Shown here in pieces: positions 36,487-50,200 of a stretch of 64,000 bases of DNA. The number at the start of each line of letters is the position of its first letter. Position 1 is the first letter of the stretch. The DNA lies in the NCBI RefSeq assembly GCF_020184175.1, contig NC_065531.1, forward strand, positions 23,333,213 through 23,397,212. The letters are read 5' to 3'. Below the pieces are notes generated by a model. The model was not told the origin of the DNA. It did not search any database and was given only the letters and a program-made list of their open reading frames with translations. The stretch comes from Aphis gossypii (Eukaryota > Arthropoda > Insecta > Hemiptera > Aphididae). Both the position numbers and the translations under genes were made by a program.

Positions 36487-36686
36487 GTTTCACCAACTTG
36501 GCCTTAGGGTCATCACGTGGCTTATAGGTCATGAATTAAGTGCACCCCTTAATTCATGGGTGGTACCCAAGTAGTGCAAAGGTAGTAAAATACTAGAAAT
36601 CTCGCAATGTATTATGCATTAATACTTGCAAAAAAATCGATTAGTAACTAACTAACAAGTTTTCCTTAGTTAGTGTAAAATGTATA

Positions 36687-36763
36687 GAGCGTAATTGGTA
36701 CATCGACCCTAAAATATTTAGAGCGCAATTGGTATATGAAAAGGTAATTTTAAGCGCAATTGG
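36687..36763. repeat. Three iterated GCGCAATTGG words, possible lone element end
   Basis: GAGCGTAATTGG (36687), GAGCGCAATTGG (36721) and AAGCGCAATTGG (36752) are spaced like the word arrays of the Mutator-like elements nearby. No matching opposite end was found. A single inverse word near 33775 is too little. Confidence 0.45.
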
Positions 36764-37099
36764 TAAACTCCCCATTAAACATTTTAATTTATAGCAAACA
36801 GGTGTGTACATGTCTAAAGTGACGGGAAATAGCTGATGTCTATTTGTATAAATTACACACAATTAATAAACAAAAATACTTATCAAATTTTAATTAAATA
36901 TTTGTATTAATTTTGTTATTGACGATTGTTCGAATTAATTTTTATGGCTTATGAGCAATGTCAATGAGCATATTTATCTAATTGTAACATTGATTGAATA
37001 TGCATTGTTTATTTCTTAGCATATTAAGCTGTAATTGCTATGTTTTTATGAATGCTAATAATAAGACATTTGTTAACAATATTATGTAAATGCGACCCG

Positions 37100-37288
37100 C
37101 CAGTATTCCGCTTGTTCAGTCCGGCCAGTAGTACATAAATTATAAATGTACTAACTACTAAGTATATTTGTATATCAATGATGGGATTCACTGCGGATAT
37201 TGTTTCGGTTCGGTCGTTCGCGCGAATAATATTGTTGGTGGAGTTATGTTTTCTGTAGTCTTCTGAACGACAACGATAAACTGTCACA
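37100..37288 (+). promoter_or_regulatory. AGXT2 promoter and 5' UTR
   Basis: The region upstream of the AGXT2 start is GC-richer than its surroundings (GGTTCGGTCGTTCGCGCG near 37209). It contains an initiator-like TTCAGTCC near 37115, which would give a 5' UTR of about 170 bases. No TATA box is evident. Confidence 0.35.
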
Positions 37289-40200
37289 ATGAAAAACATC
37301 CGTAGTAAATTTAAAGGTAATAATTTTGCTAATAATAATAATAATTTAACGGTATAAACGTGTGACATAGCTTTTTTTTATTGTTTACCTTTACAATAAT
37401 TATATTATACTGCGTACTGATTATAGAAACTATTATTATGCCTCAAATAAATTAAATTTTATTACAATTTTCTTCTTCAATGAAAATAATAGTTCAATTA
37501 AGTTGGTTTTTTACAATTGTACAATATTTTAGCAAGTTATGCGTATTATAATATAGCGTAAATTAAAAATGTTTATTACTCACTTAAAAACAGAGTTATC
37601 GTAAAAAACCAACACATGAACACAGACAATGTTCTTACCATAAAATTTTATAATAGGTCTATTCACTCTAATTTTTAAACTAACTGGGCTACACGTGATC
37701 TGCTGAGTTTACATTTGCTATGTTATATACGTATTTGTAAGACGGAGACAACACATGCGGATATAGAGTCCTCTTAACCATTAAGACTTAATGTGTATAA
37801 AGTACTTATAAGTTATAAATATCTGTTGTTAATTTCAAGTGTTGTATACTAATATTATTTTCTGAATAATAATAAAAAAAAAGTTTATCTTTCCGACAAT
37901 AAGTGTGTTGTAATTCTCTCGTTGTACAGATGTTTATTGTTTGTTTTTTCTAATTAAGAATAAGTAAGGGAATTTAAAATGTATTTATGTATCGTAGATA
38001 TTATCTACGTAATTACAGAATTATACGCAGTAATATATATACTTATACAATATTTCAAACGTAAGAACTAAGATTACCAAGTTTTTTAATAATCTTTTAA
38101 TGTAATTTATATTTTTTTATTTGACATTTATATATTATAGATAGAGTATATTATAATATATTATAATTAAAAGTACATAAATACTAATAATTTACTATTT
38201 ATATAGACTTTAATATTTTATAATTTATACTATTGACCTAATATTTATTGAAAGTTGCTTTTCTTTTAAATTGTTTAGTGTTTACCAAGATTATTAAAGT
38301 TTTATTTCACTGTTATAAAAAATTATTTTAGGTATTCATAATATATATAGGTACTACAATAGGTACTTGATACTACTGATACCTACTACTCAGGATACAT
38401 ATATTTTAAGAGGGGGGGAATAGCGACATTTGACTCTTTCTTTTATATTTTTGTACTTAAAAAATTGTCAGTAAAATTGTGGGGATAAAATAGTGATTTG
38501 GAAACCTACAGTAAATATCAATATCATATTTATTGTGTATTAATTATTAACGATTTTATTGCTTATATATTAGACATTAGACATACAAATTTGTATTTAA
38601 TAAATAGATTCTTAAAAAAACAGGTTTGACCTCCATGAATATGAGTTAAATATTCCCTTACTACTTATGTATCTAACTTATCTAAGTGTTGATACCACAT
38701 GGTATATAATAGGTACAATTTTGTTATTTATTTGTAACGGTTAAAGAGTTACTATTGACGAACAACTCTATAAATTTAATTTAATTTATAAAAAATATAT
38801 ATAAAATTATTCAAACATCATAGTAACATCAATAATCACAAATGATTGTAGGTACATACATAATATATTAAACCCTTAATTACATACATAACCTAACTTA
38901 GCCATATCTTACATGTCAAATTGTTGATATTATAATGACTTACAGATGAATATTATATTTAAATATATTATAATTTATAACACTTAATTGAATTGTGTGT
39001 ATTATGAATATCGCAGGAACGTACTCAGAAAAAAATTTGTGGGGGCGCTTTTGAAAAAAATTATTGAAAAGTAGAACTTTTTTTTCAAATTCTTTTATGC
39101 CCGTGATGGTTGATATACAATAAATATATTTTTATTTTATTTAAAAATCGTGTTTGAGTATTTTTATTTTTATTTAAATTATATTAATTATTTTAATTTG
39201 TTAGTATTAAATTTTTATTACAAAAACTAAAAATTTCGGGGGGTGTTTGAACACCAAAAACACCCCCCTGTGTACGTCCCTGATGAATATAAACATTAAG
39301 AGTACCTATATATTGTAGCAGCATATTATGTTGTATTTAACACACCAACATTTATGTTTAGCAGTTCCAATATGATGTGTTGTTAGCTTAAACATTAGAG
39401 TGAATTGACCTATTATTGAACTTATAGGTTATAAGTTTATCAGTGTTCTTTCGTTGGTTTAAATGATGTTTTAATTTTTAACCGAGTATTATGAGTATGT
39501 AAAATATTAATATTTAAAAAAGTCTCATAACTCGCTTAAAAATTAAAATATTGTAAAAAATTAACAAGAAAATACAGATAATATTTTTACTTTTAAATTT
39601 TAATTGTGATAATACTTAAATTCACTAATTTTAGCTTACAGTACTAAATTGAAACAGCTGTATTTAAATTTACACTATTTTTTCATTTATAAGACGAAGA
39701 CACCATATTAAGCGGGTATGGCGTCTTCTTAGATACATAATTAATATTTTTGTTATCATAAATGTAATACTTGTGTATTTACTTAAATAATATACAGAAT
39801 AAAAATATCTATCCAATCACATTTTTATTTGTTTTTGTTTTGTAGGTATTAGTAAACATTATACGACATCGAGTCTATTTCCTGAATTACCTCCAATTGA
39901 TTTCAAACCTTTACCATACAAAGTAAAGTATTATCTATATTTTTAATAATATAGGTAGAGTGAAGATAATATAAAATGCACTATGTTGTACTCAAATTGG
40001 ATTATTTACATTTAATAAATTTATTGAACATATTATCTAATCGTATTGTTCGTAATAAACTTGTCTTTTTTCCGAATATAGTAAATAACAGTTATAGCAG
40101 TTATTACTAATTAAATGTTACTAATAGCTTATCCGAATTTTGTTTACAAATTGATATATTTTATATAATTAATTATTTTCATAAGTGTTCAAAGGTCGTG

Positions 40201-43200
40201 AACTTACGAATGCAGTAGTTATATTACAGAATCCATATAGTGTATTCCTCATTACTGCATGTTGTAAATAATAAATAAAACAATCAATGCAAACGGTTGA
40301 AAGGCTTCTTGAATATCGATCCTTTCAAGAAATAAATACATTTATAATATAACCGTTTTGCGTCAAACATACAAATTTTAAACATTAAATATAATATAAT
40401 ATATATTTTTTGATAGAAAACAACTTATTAGTAGTTATAAGTTATAACCTTCTTGTATTAATGCATACATTTTAATATTTATAATATATATAATTATATA
40501 ATGCATACGAATACATATTAAAAAGATAAGATTTCTTATTTTTAAGGGACATTTTTGGTGTTTTGAATAAAATTTAGAATAGTGTTTTGGAAATGCGACA
40601 TAAGGTTTTAAATTTAAACATATTCCTATTTTATGATACAATTTTATTTTCAGGGCATTTCTTACGAAAAAGCACAGTATATGCAATTGAATAATGTGTT
40701 TCCTCAAGTACAAATGTATGAAGATCCTTTACTTTTGCATGAAGGTAAAATGCAATGGCTGTTCGATTACAAAGGCAAGCGGTACTTGGACATGTTTGGA
40801 GGCATAGCGACCGTTAGCGTAGGTCACTGCCATCCGTCAGTATAGCGTATATATAGGCATTTAGCTATTCAAACAAAGAATTAAATATATAAGTCAAACA
40901 TTAAAAACAATTTTAAAATACAATTTTAGAAAAATTATTGAAGCGATCGCAGAGCAATCAGGTATATTGGGTCACGTGTCCGGAGCGTACGAGCATCCAA
41001 AAATGTATGAGTACGTGGAATCGCTAGTGTCAAAAATGCCAGGAGATCTAAAAGTAGGTTAGGTAGGGGAAAATGATAATATATGATTTATCAGTGATAA
41101 TGGTTCTATAAAATTTTAACCTCCTGCAAAGTTCACGAGGTCAACGTATTACCTATCTCGAAGCACTTTTTGATCAATTTTATACCATTTTAGGCCATCG
41201 AATCTCGCACAAACAGATAGATTAGACTATGTTATATGTTATTCATAACACTTCTAAATAGAATTGTATGTTACCAACTACCCGGCATTATATGCTGAAT
41301 TGTTGTGTTATTGTTGACTAAAACTGATTTTTTTTTTTTTTAATGTAAAATTATGTCAGTTTTGGTCGTTTGTTGGTATAATATGTGAATGGTAATTAGT
41401 AAGACATAAATATTTTGATGATATAAAATTCAAATAACTTGTTAGTCCTATAATGGCCTAGGTGTGTATAATATTTAAAATAAACCATCTATACATTGTC
41501 AAATTTTGTATTTTAAGTATTATTACACTCATGCGTCGTCAGCTGACATAAAATGGTTATTATACAAAATAAATTTGAAAAATATTTTTTTCTAAGACTG
41601 GTATATATTGAATGATGTTGAAGTCAGTAGAATGTAAATCATATCCATAAACTATATCATATAATTCATATATATTTGTTATATTATTTACAAAAAATAG
41701 TCACATTTAAAACGTTACAGACTGTGTACTTAGTAAACAGCGGCTCTGAAGCCAACGAATTGGCGATGTTGCTGGCTCGATTGCACACCGGAAATCAGGA
41801 CGTGCTATCCATCCAGAACTGTTACCATGGTGTGTCTGGAAATTTACATGGGCTGACGGCACTGGCGTCAGCCAAGTTTAATAATACGCCGGCTGGCATT
41901 TCCATTCACCATGCGATGTGCCCGGACGTTTTCAAAGGCATCTGGGGCGGGAGAAAATGCAGGGACTCTCCTGTGCAGACGCAACGGTCTTGCGAATGCG
42001 ACCGGAATCATTGTCGTGCAGCCGACAATTATTACGAACAGCTGGAGAACATTTTTTCATACTCGATACCCCGTGGCAAAGTGGCCGGATTTTTTGCCGA
42101 GTCCATCCAGGTTTGACCAATAATATATAATTACTATAATACTTATTACAGATACTGTGAGTTGGATGACAACCACAAATAAAATTCTGAATAAATAAAT
42201 ACAGTAGTTTATATAATTTGAACATGGCGTAGGGCGTGCAGTCGTCTATGATCCAAATAATGTATAGTTGAATTGAACTTAAGACAATTGAATTAAAATG
42301 CTTCTCTATAAAAATGACTTGTAAAAATACAAGTTAAAAAAATGTAATAGTTTGTAGCATAAAAGTGCTATGAACTTAACGGCTATGGACTAGGGCACTA
42401 GGCTATGTACATCTAAAAATATTGAACGCCTTTTTTGTGAACTCCCTTATGATATAGTATTCTATTTCTCTTAAACAAGACTAGTGGTCCTATAATCTAT
42501 ATTTTGGCAAACGGCCTCGTTATTGTTTCTTATTTGAAAAGTTATGTAATATTGTTGAATCGTAGTTTATTTTGTGAGCCATTTTAGTTGGCTTAGGTAC
42601 TATATTATATAATATGTTGGATTGGTGGAACTGGGATAGTATATTTCTAAGTATTTTTAATAAATCATTTATTAAAATTTAAAATATTTAATAGTGTTAT
42701 AAAATTATGAATGATGATGTTTTGGGGAGGCTCTTGGAAGTGTTTGAGTATTGTACGTGCATATAGGTATAGGCGGGTCCGGTGTTTCGAACGACGAATC
42801 ACATTGGTTTCAATTATAGATGACAAATTAATGTGTCAAAACAAATCATTTAGAATGTTTCCAAATTACATATTAGGTACCTAAATCATATCGCGTGTAT
42901 TATATATTATAAAGACTAGACAACGTACTCTTTTTCGTTGAATATTAGAATATTACACTTTTTTGATGTATTGTCCTAGTGTCCTTAAGAGAAGTGAGAA
43001 GTACATTTATAATTTGATTATTCATTAATATTTTATGGTTTGACCTAATGCATATTAATACAAGATAATATATTTTGTCACTTTAGTATGAACCACGAAT
43101 TAAATATAATATAATGATTGCATTAATCAACATCTAATTAAGCAATAATAGAAAACATTGGTATAATAGTTATTAATAAATGAATATTATGTGGTAGAGC

Positions 43201-46200
43201 GGTTAATTCAATTTTTTATCAAAGTTGTCCCACGTATTGTGTTTTATTAGTGATAATATGACTATCATGTCATTACAAAATATAACAATTCACAGATCAA
43301 CAATTAAAAAACGGTAAATGTTATTTTACATTTTTGTATAATATTTTACATAATTAAATTTTTTTTTTATAATAATTATCAGTATTGACTATTGCGGCTA
43401 AATAATTAAATAGTATGCACAGACAATATTACAAATAATTTAAAGATAAACTGGAAATATATAAAATATAAAATAAAAATAATTATAGATTGGCTGTAAA
43501 ATTACAGAGTATATTATATAAATTATAAGTTTATAACGTATTGTGAATAAGATACGAGCATTATAATTAATGGAATAAAATATAAAAACATAATTGGTTA
43601 ATGGATGGTTAGGAGGAAAATTAGTGGACTAAATAAAGAATTTAAGTTGAAAATAAATTGAGAAAACATCATTGAAATGATTTTCAGGGGAGAATTTTAA
43701 TTTTTAAATTGTGACAGCTTCTGCGTTTTTCGTTCGGGGCTGCAGCGCGCGAGGGTCTGGGGTCTCAGCTGGAGGAACATTAGAGATGGATGCATTAGAG
43801 ATATTTTGGATTTTTAGTGTATTCCGTTTGAACCAGATGAGCGTTTCTTGTCGTGAACAATTTTACCTTTTTATAAAATAGGTAGCCTTATAATTAGCGG
43901 TGTGTGCATCACCGCAAATAAAGTACATTTAGCCAGTAAATCGCTTAATTTATTAAATTTTTTGGTAAGGTGTTCTTGGCTACATTTGACGCAACGGTCT
44001 GCAAGAAGAGTGTTTAAATATATTAAACGTGTACCCGAGTGGAGCAAAGTTAAAAATGTTCTTTTTTGGATTTGTACCTATATTATATCACTAGCCTTAT
44101 ACTACACGTTTTAGTAGCTGCGTTTTATAATGTTTTTAATAAAAATTGTATTTAAATTATTTTATAATTTTTTTAAATTTTTGTTATATTTTGACTTTTA
44201 CAACGGTTTTTGATACTGATCAATTTATATTTTATATCATTATGAAACAAACATATTGCTAACAAGTAACGAGTTTTTATAATATAAAGAGATCATTAAT
44301 TACAGTTTATAACTGATAAGTGATTATAATATACAAACATATATTACTACCTATATAAATTATTATTTTTCGATCAAAATACAAGATTAGATTATAGGTT
44401 TTAGTCTCTAAGCATAGTACAGTGTACACAATAGTCAACCTACAACATTTCTACAGCCTTTAAGATCGAGATTTATGGTTACAATAAACCATAATAATAA
44501 TTTGGACCAGTTGGCTTAAATTTTTTTTCACAGGGCGTTGGCGGAGTCGTTCAATTTCCAAGAGGTTATTTAAAAAGAGTCTACGAACTAATCAGGAGTA
44601 ACGGAGGTTTATGCGTGGCCGACGAAGTACAGACGGGCTTCGGCAGGACTGGCGAACACTTTTGGAACTTCCAATCACATGGCATCACTCCAGACATTGT
44701 GACAATGGCCAAGGGCATCGGGAATGGTTTTCCGATGGCCGCTGTCGTCACTACGTCTTCAATAGCGCGATCGTTGAATTCGGCTTTTCATTTCAACACT
44801 TTCGGTGGAAATCCTGTTTCCTGTGCCGTGGGTGTGTCAGTGTTAAAAGTTAGCAAACTTAATAATTATCTACTTATTTATACGTGATAGTATAATCTTA
44901 CATGCAGTTGACTACATATTATATGAATCTCCCTCCACAATAATGTTATTCAGTTTTCTCAAAAACTTCTTTATATTATTTTGAAAATAATTAGGAAAAG
45001 ATTTGAACTAACTGCAAATATAAGTTAACTTATATGATCAATAATTCAAATTATAATTAAATTTCAGTTTTTTTTTTTTTACAAAATTTGAGTCTTATAA
45101 CCCATTTTTTTATAATGTATTTGGCTGTTCCAGACAATTTTGGGTCTAATAAACGACTATATTCACTAGTCTTATATAAGGGACGTCCACTGTATAGATA
45201 TGCTATTAATACCTATTCTATTTGTCAATTTATATTTTATAACTAATGGTGTTCTGATATATTGGGATTTATCGTCATCTCTGACCTCTGAAGATACACT
45301 TATAGTTAATTATTATTATTATACGGCACGCTGTATATTATTTCATATATAATATATACGTAGTTCGTATTCATGTGGGTTTATTAGAAAGTTGAAGTTT
45401 TTGATTTCAGTAGATACAATATAATATGTGAATGTATATTGCATTATTACTTCTGCAGGTAATCGAAGAAGAATGCTTGCAGCAAAACTGTTTGGAAGTG
45501 GGCACATATTTTCTCGAGAAGTTGTGCGGCATGAGACGTGAATGGAAAATAATTGGTGACGTACGAGGCAAAGGACTGATGATCGGGGTAGAGTTAATAG
45601 ACGGCGATCAAGACGATATAGACAATATAGGCGTAATTAATCCTCTAAACTGTCGAGCTGTTTCTCGTATTAAAAACGATTGCTTAAAAATGGGACTTTT
45701 GTTTGGTGTCGGAGGAATTAGATCAAACGTAAGTATACAATATACATATTATGTTAAACTAATTTATACAAATGATCTAAAATATATTTTAGAAGTAACC
45801 GATATTTTTCTATTTCTGTAACTGGTATGTTGTAATAAATATTTTAAAAACATGAAAAAGTTGCACACAATAAATTTAAAAATATTATAAATTTCAGTAG
45901 GTTCAAGGTTGGGATCATCAATATTTTATTTATTTATACATAATAAATTATCATGGTTTAATGTTTTAAATGCTAGAATGTAATAAAATATTATATATTA
46001 ATATATCAAATAGTTAAATTAAAATATATTATATAGTTAAGAAAAGAAAAATTTATAATTTACAATTTAAATTATTCATGCAGCAATTATACAAATATTA
46101 ATAATAAATAAAATAATGACAATTTTTAACTTGTACATAACATTCATCTATATATTAATTATTTATAAGTACTTATATTATTAAAATTAAAAATGCTTCA

Positions 46201-46356
46201 GTCTTTATACATTTTATAGTTATGACAAAATTATTACAGGTACTGCGGTTTATGCCTCCCATGTGTGTAACGAAAGCTGACGTTGACTTCACGATTGCAG
46301 TTTTGAGACGAGCTATGCAAAATTATTACGAAGCTAAATATCGTAATAATCTTTAA
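37289..46356 (+). CDS. AGXT2: Alanine--glyoxylate aminotransferase 2, mitochondrial
   Basis: There are eight exons: 37289-37316, 39846-39922, 40654-40835, 40930-41053, 41721-42110, 44534-44848, 45459-45728 and 46240-46356 (TAA 46354-46356). They give 500 aa (family about 514), and every junction is GT-AG and in phase. This class-III PLP aminotransferase transfers the amino group of alanine, or of beta-aminoisobutyrate and dimethylarginine, to glyoxylate or pyruvate in mitochondria. The N terminus MKNIRSKFKGISKHYTTSS is basic and Ser/Thr-rich, as in a matrix-targeting peptide. Landmarks are GGIATVSVGHCHP (residues about 85-97), LVNSGSEANELAM (from 141), YHG at 172-174, MCPDVFKGIWGG, CRDSPVQT, CVADEVQTGFGRTG (Asp297) and DIVTMAKGIGNGFPMA with the Schiff-base Lys327. 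Later come HFNTFGGNPVSCAVG and VRGKGLMIGVELI. One oddity is FFAESIQG at 261-268, where relatives have Pro before Ile. The gene converges on NAG1. Confidence 0.96.
37317..39845 (+). other. AGXT2 intron 1 (2.5 kb)
   Basis: AT-rich. Apart from the hAT-like element at 39014-39282, nothing was recognised. Confidence 0.6.
39014..39282. mobile_element. hAT-like MITE in AGXT2 intron 1
   Basis: The ends CAGGAACGTACTCAG and, inverted, CAGGGACGTACACAG are followed inward by mirrored G/C runs (GTGGGGGCG near 39042, ACACCCCCC near 39270). ATGAATAT occurs at 39004-39011 and 39283-39290. The left copy is separated from the tip by two bases, so the duplication is likely but worn. Confidence 0.6.
42111..44533 (+). 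other. AGXT2 intron 5 (2.4 kb) with a GC-rich patch
   Basis: Mostly AT-rich. A patch at 43715-43775 is CpG-rich (GGGGCTGCAGCGCGCGAGGG), and a frame at 43902-44114 has a basic stretch (RSARRVFKYIKRVPEWSKVK). I recognise neither. They may be transposon remnants. Confidence 0.4.
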
Positions 46357-46536
46357 AATACATTTTTTATTTCTATATAACCAAAATGTATTTAATTACA
46401 TTGTGCTTATAATGTAATTTTTAGCGTGTTGACAAAAATGGATTACCTTTTTATTAAAATATATTGCTTAATAATAATTATTATGATACTCGTATTATAA
46501 TATATAATATATGTATAGGTGTATACTATATATATT

Positions 46537-47074
46537 GGCGATTGTAAACTCCGCCAGAATACAGGTCAAGATAAAAAGGTATTAAAAGGTCTAATGTAAA
46601 CTTCGCCAGTTTGAAAATTCGGAATTAAAAAAAAAATGACAGTGTTATAGGGTGCTATAAATAAATAGGTACGCTTATGGAGTAATATAAAACTTAGAAT
46701 ATTTACAAATTATATCTCATCATTTTAGTTTACATATTATATGTCATTACCTAACTATATTTTTGGATTATTTGGTATAACAATTAAATATTATGATTTT
46801 TTTACTATGATTTAAATATTTAATGTGAACGATATGATTATATTATATGATTATATTATTATTTTATTATATTATATTGTAATTCTTTTTAAATAATATA
46901 TCATACTAATTTTATACTACTACTTGATTTTCTTCACTAACGGAGTTTACATGAACTCAATTTTACCTGATTTTTTTCAGTGGCGGAGTTTATATGAGCC
47001 TAACTTTAGCTGTTTTTTTTTCTGGTGGAGTTAACAGTAAAAAAAGGTAAATGTGGTGGAGTTTACATGTGTCC
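46537..47074. mobile_element. Mutator-like non-autonomous element, word GGCGGAGTTTAC
   Basis: There are two inverted words on the left (46544-46555 and 46596-46607) and four on the right (46939, 46982, 47024 and 47055, with one or two changes each). The left tip GGCGATTGTAAACTCC is nearly the same as the right tip of the element at 35930-36486. Limits are set by analogy. Flanks TATATATT and ATACATAT are not a clean duplication. It sits between the convergent 3' ends of AGXT2 and NAG1. Confidence 0.55.
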
Positions 47075-47202
47075 ATACATATGTGTATAATTATATGTAC
47101 ATTGTACAATGTACATAGATAAAAAGAATCATACTGTATGATATACTTTAAACCTACATACTCAAATTAAAAAAAAAAGGAAAAATAGAAATACATTAAT
47201 GC

Positions 47203-50200
47203 TCATAGAGTACACATCCCTTCGTGGAAATAACACCATTCTGGCGTCACTGTATCTGCTTTGAGACCGAGTGAAACTAATCTTTCACGATGTTGTAAAA
47301 ATCTAAAATTATGTAACAATAATTAAATAGTAATTAATAAATATTCATAACTATAAAAGAATGGAAGAAGTTTGTAGGTTATTTCCTTCAATATTCAAAC
47401 TTTTTGTAGTCTGAGTAATTTTTAAATGCGTTTTTAAACAATTTATATTACATGACGTGGATTTAAATTATTTGAGATTGTAGTCAGGAGATTGGGTTAT
47501 ACTCATAAAATACAAGCATGACGTCTGATACAAGTGCATCGTCAACATCACAATTAAATTTTATATTATGAAATTCATATGTATGACTGTACAAGTACAA
47601 TACCGATGAAAATGCGTTTTCTGGTAGTATATTAACACGTACCAATGTAAACGATTCAAAATAGAATGCGTCACGATAAATGTGTCGACGTGAAGAGAGT
47701 GAACCTAACACAATATAATTATGTTCTTAAATGTACCTGTATTCAGCAGACTGAGCATTTGTTGTTGGATTAGACCACAGTCGCTCAGCTAAAGCTGCAG
47801 CTCGCGGCCATACTTTAGAATCGACAGCATTATCATCGACATACTCAGACCACATACATGTCTAAATAAAAAATAATATATTTTATAGTTGTAATTAAAA
47901 AAAATGTATAAGTAGATGAAATATGATATCTAGCAATTCTTACTTCTGCACCTAATAAAAGATTTGGATTATCAACTTTTGGAATTCTATTGTCGTAAAT
48001 CTGTTTCCAAGTATGATAATTAGTTGGATACCAAAAACCGTGATCTAGATAATAAACGTCCTTTAAGGCAATTATAACTTTATAGCCTAATTTAACGAGT
48101 TCAACTGGAATATTTGATCCTTCCCAAGCTTCAACAGTAAACCTTTTTTTGTCAAGATACTTTTCTATGATTTCAGGTTCAGTCAAACCACTAGACCAAA
48201 CGATTATATCGGAGTTATCATCTCCAACTTCTTTGTCGTATTCAGTTAACGAATTAGTATGGAATTGAGACCACAAGTTTAAATAACCTTCTTCGTCTAA
48301 GCTTAGGTTGTTGTATTTCATCCAATCAGTGATTTCAGTAGTTGTATTCCAGCAATTTAGAGCAACCTATGTATATTCAGTAAATCATATAAAAATATTT
48401 AAAAACCATTTATATCTCAATTACCTCATCGCCACCCATGTGGAATGCTTCTCCTTTTGGTAGTAGTTTGATCAAGTCCTTATAAATTTTTCCCAACCAT
48501 TTATACGTGTTAGTATTAATTGGATTGAGCTGTCCACATGGAGGCTGTACACAGTATTTTCTCCAAGGTCCTTTGTCCACACAAACAGCCATGTCACCAA
48601 AACCGAATTCTTTACCCCATTGCCAACCGTTACCGGCGTGTGCTGGTGAATCGATCTCAATAATAATTCTTACACCTCTTACTAATGCATATCTTAGAAG
48701 ATCCTTAATTTCTTGGAAAGAATATTTTTCGTCGGGGCTATAAGCACCATATCTAAAGAGTAAAGACAACAAAATATAAATCTCCAAATAATTTGCATGA
48801 TGTAAATATTAACATAATTTATTTGAAATACGAATAACATACTAAAGGTACACATAAAATATTGTAACAAATAATAACATGTAGTTAAATACTTAAATGT
48901 ATTGTTTTACTTATTGATACATCATTTCTTAGTGAATCGTCATACCTAGTTTAATTTTATAAATACTTACTTCGACATTAATGGTGCGCTAGGTAAGTCC
49001 AACGGAAAACTATGAGAATCGGTGGCGTGCCAGTGAAATACATTCAGTTTGGAATGAGCCATAGCATCGATATGTCGCTTAATAGTTGACATTGGGAAAT
49101 AATGCCTGGCAGTATCCAGCATAAAACCACGGTATGCGTACATAGGTCGATCACTTATTTGAACATCGCTGGCCATCACCAATTTTTTTTCAGACAAACT
49201 AGAGCCATATGTAGCAACAAGTTGTCTTAAAGTTTCCAATCCATTTCTCGCTCCATAAACGGTCTTTGCTTCGATATTAATAAATAAACTGTTTCCTAGA
49301 AATTATAAATACCAATGTATAGTTTCAAATAGTCTCAATCTATCTGAAGTAAATAATTTCATACCCTCAGTATTTATTTTCAAACTATAACTTTCGTTTG
49401 TTGTCAATTTAATATAATCAAATGGATTACTTGTAGTTATAGATATTATCGAAGTTATTGCATTAGAAACACAATTTGGGATACATAGTGTTTTTAGAGA
49501 TGATATAAAAACTTGAGAAGCTTCTGACATGTATTCTCTGCTCAATTGGTCAGCCATCTTGGATGTATCAAATTTAACATTATCGATACCGAATTCGATA
49601 ACAGATTTTCTAATATTATATAGATTATAATATTAAATAAAATAATTACATATAGGTACAATAGTTTTAGTTTTAAATTAAAACTAAAATTACTTTCAGT
49701 GGCCGAAGTGGGTTGGGGGTATAGGAGATATTTTGTTCAAAATAATGTATAAAAGATGTATTTCATAAATTTGGTATTTATTTTAAATTTGTCATTTTTA
49801 TAATGATTTTTAGCTTTACAATATTACATTGATGTTAATTACTATAAAAAATTAATTTTGTTAAGAAACAAATATTTGTTTTTTGTTTATTTAGACCGCT
49901 TGAGATAAGATAGATCAATTTAACTTAAACATGTTTTTTTACAGTTTGATGTTGATGATAAATGTTTATTCAATATTGCTCTAGAAGTCTAGAGTTAGAG
50001 TTAATTATTTATAACTTTGTTACAAACAATTTGTGTGAAAAAAATCTTAAGTTATTCCATTTTTGTTATAACTGTTGTACAAAAGTACAATGTGAATACT
50101 GTTAGTATTTATAAATTACTAGTTATACGTACCTACATTAATGTTTAAAGTATATTTACGAATAAATTGTTTTAGGTTTTAAAATTAAAATATAATATGT

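Noticed and set aside
36530..36560. Short hairpin CATGAATTAAG...TTAATTCATG as a terminator or RNA element
   Set aside because: A 10-bp AT-rich hairpin is easily found by chance here, and nothing around it suggests an RNA gene.
37024..37368. 114-residue minus frame over the AGXT2 promoter
   Set aside because: It crosses AGXT2 exon 1 and its GC-richer 5' UTR, shows no family motif and has no supporting splice structure.
40435..40713. 92-residue minus frame
   Set aside because: AT-biased antisense of AGXT2 intron 2 and the start of exon 3.
41911..42225. Three additional frames overlapping AGXT2 exon 5 on both strands
   Set aside because: They are shadows of the conserved aminotransferase exon, whose frame matches the family throughout.
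48472..48743. Plus and minus alternative frames within NAG1 exon 5
   Set aside because: They overlap the GH20 catalytic exon. Only the frame with CVQPPCGQLNP and FHMGGDE is in phase with neighbouring exons.
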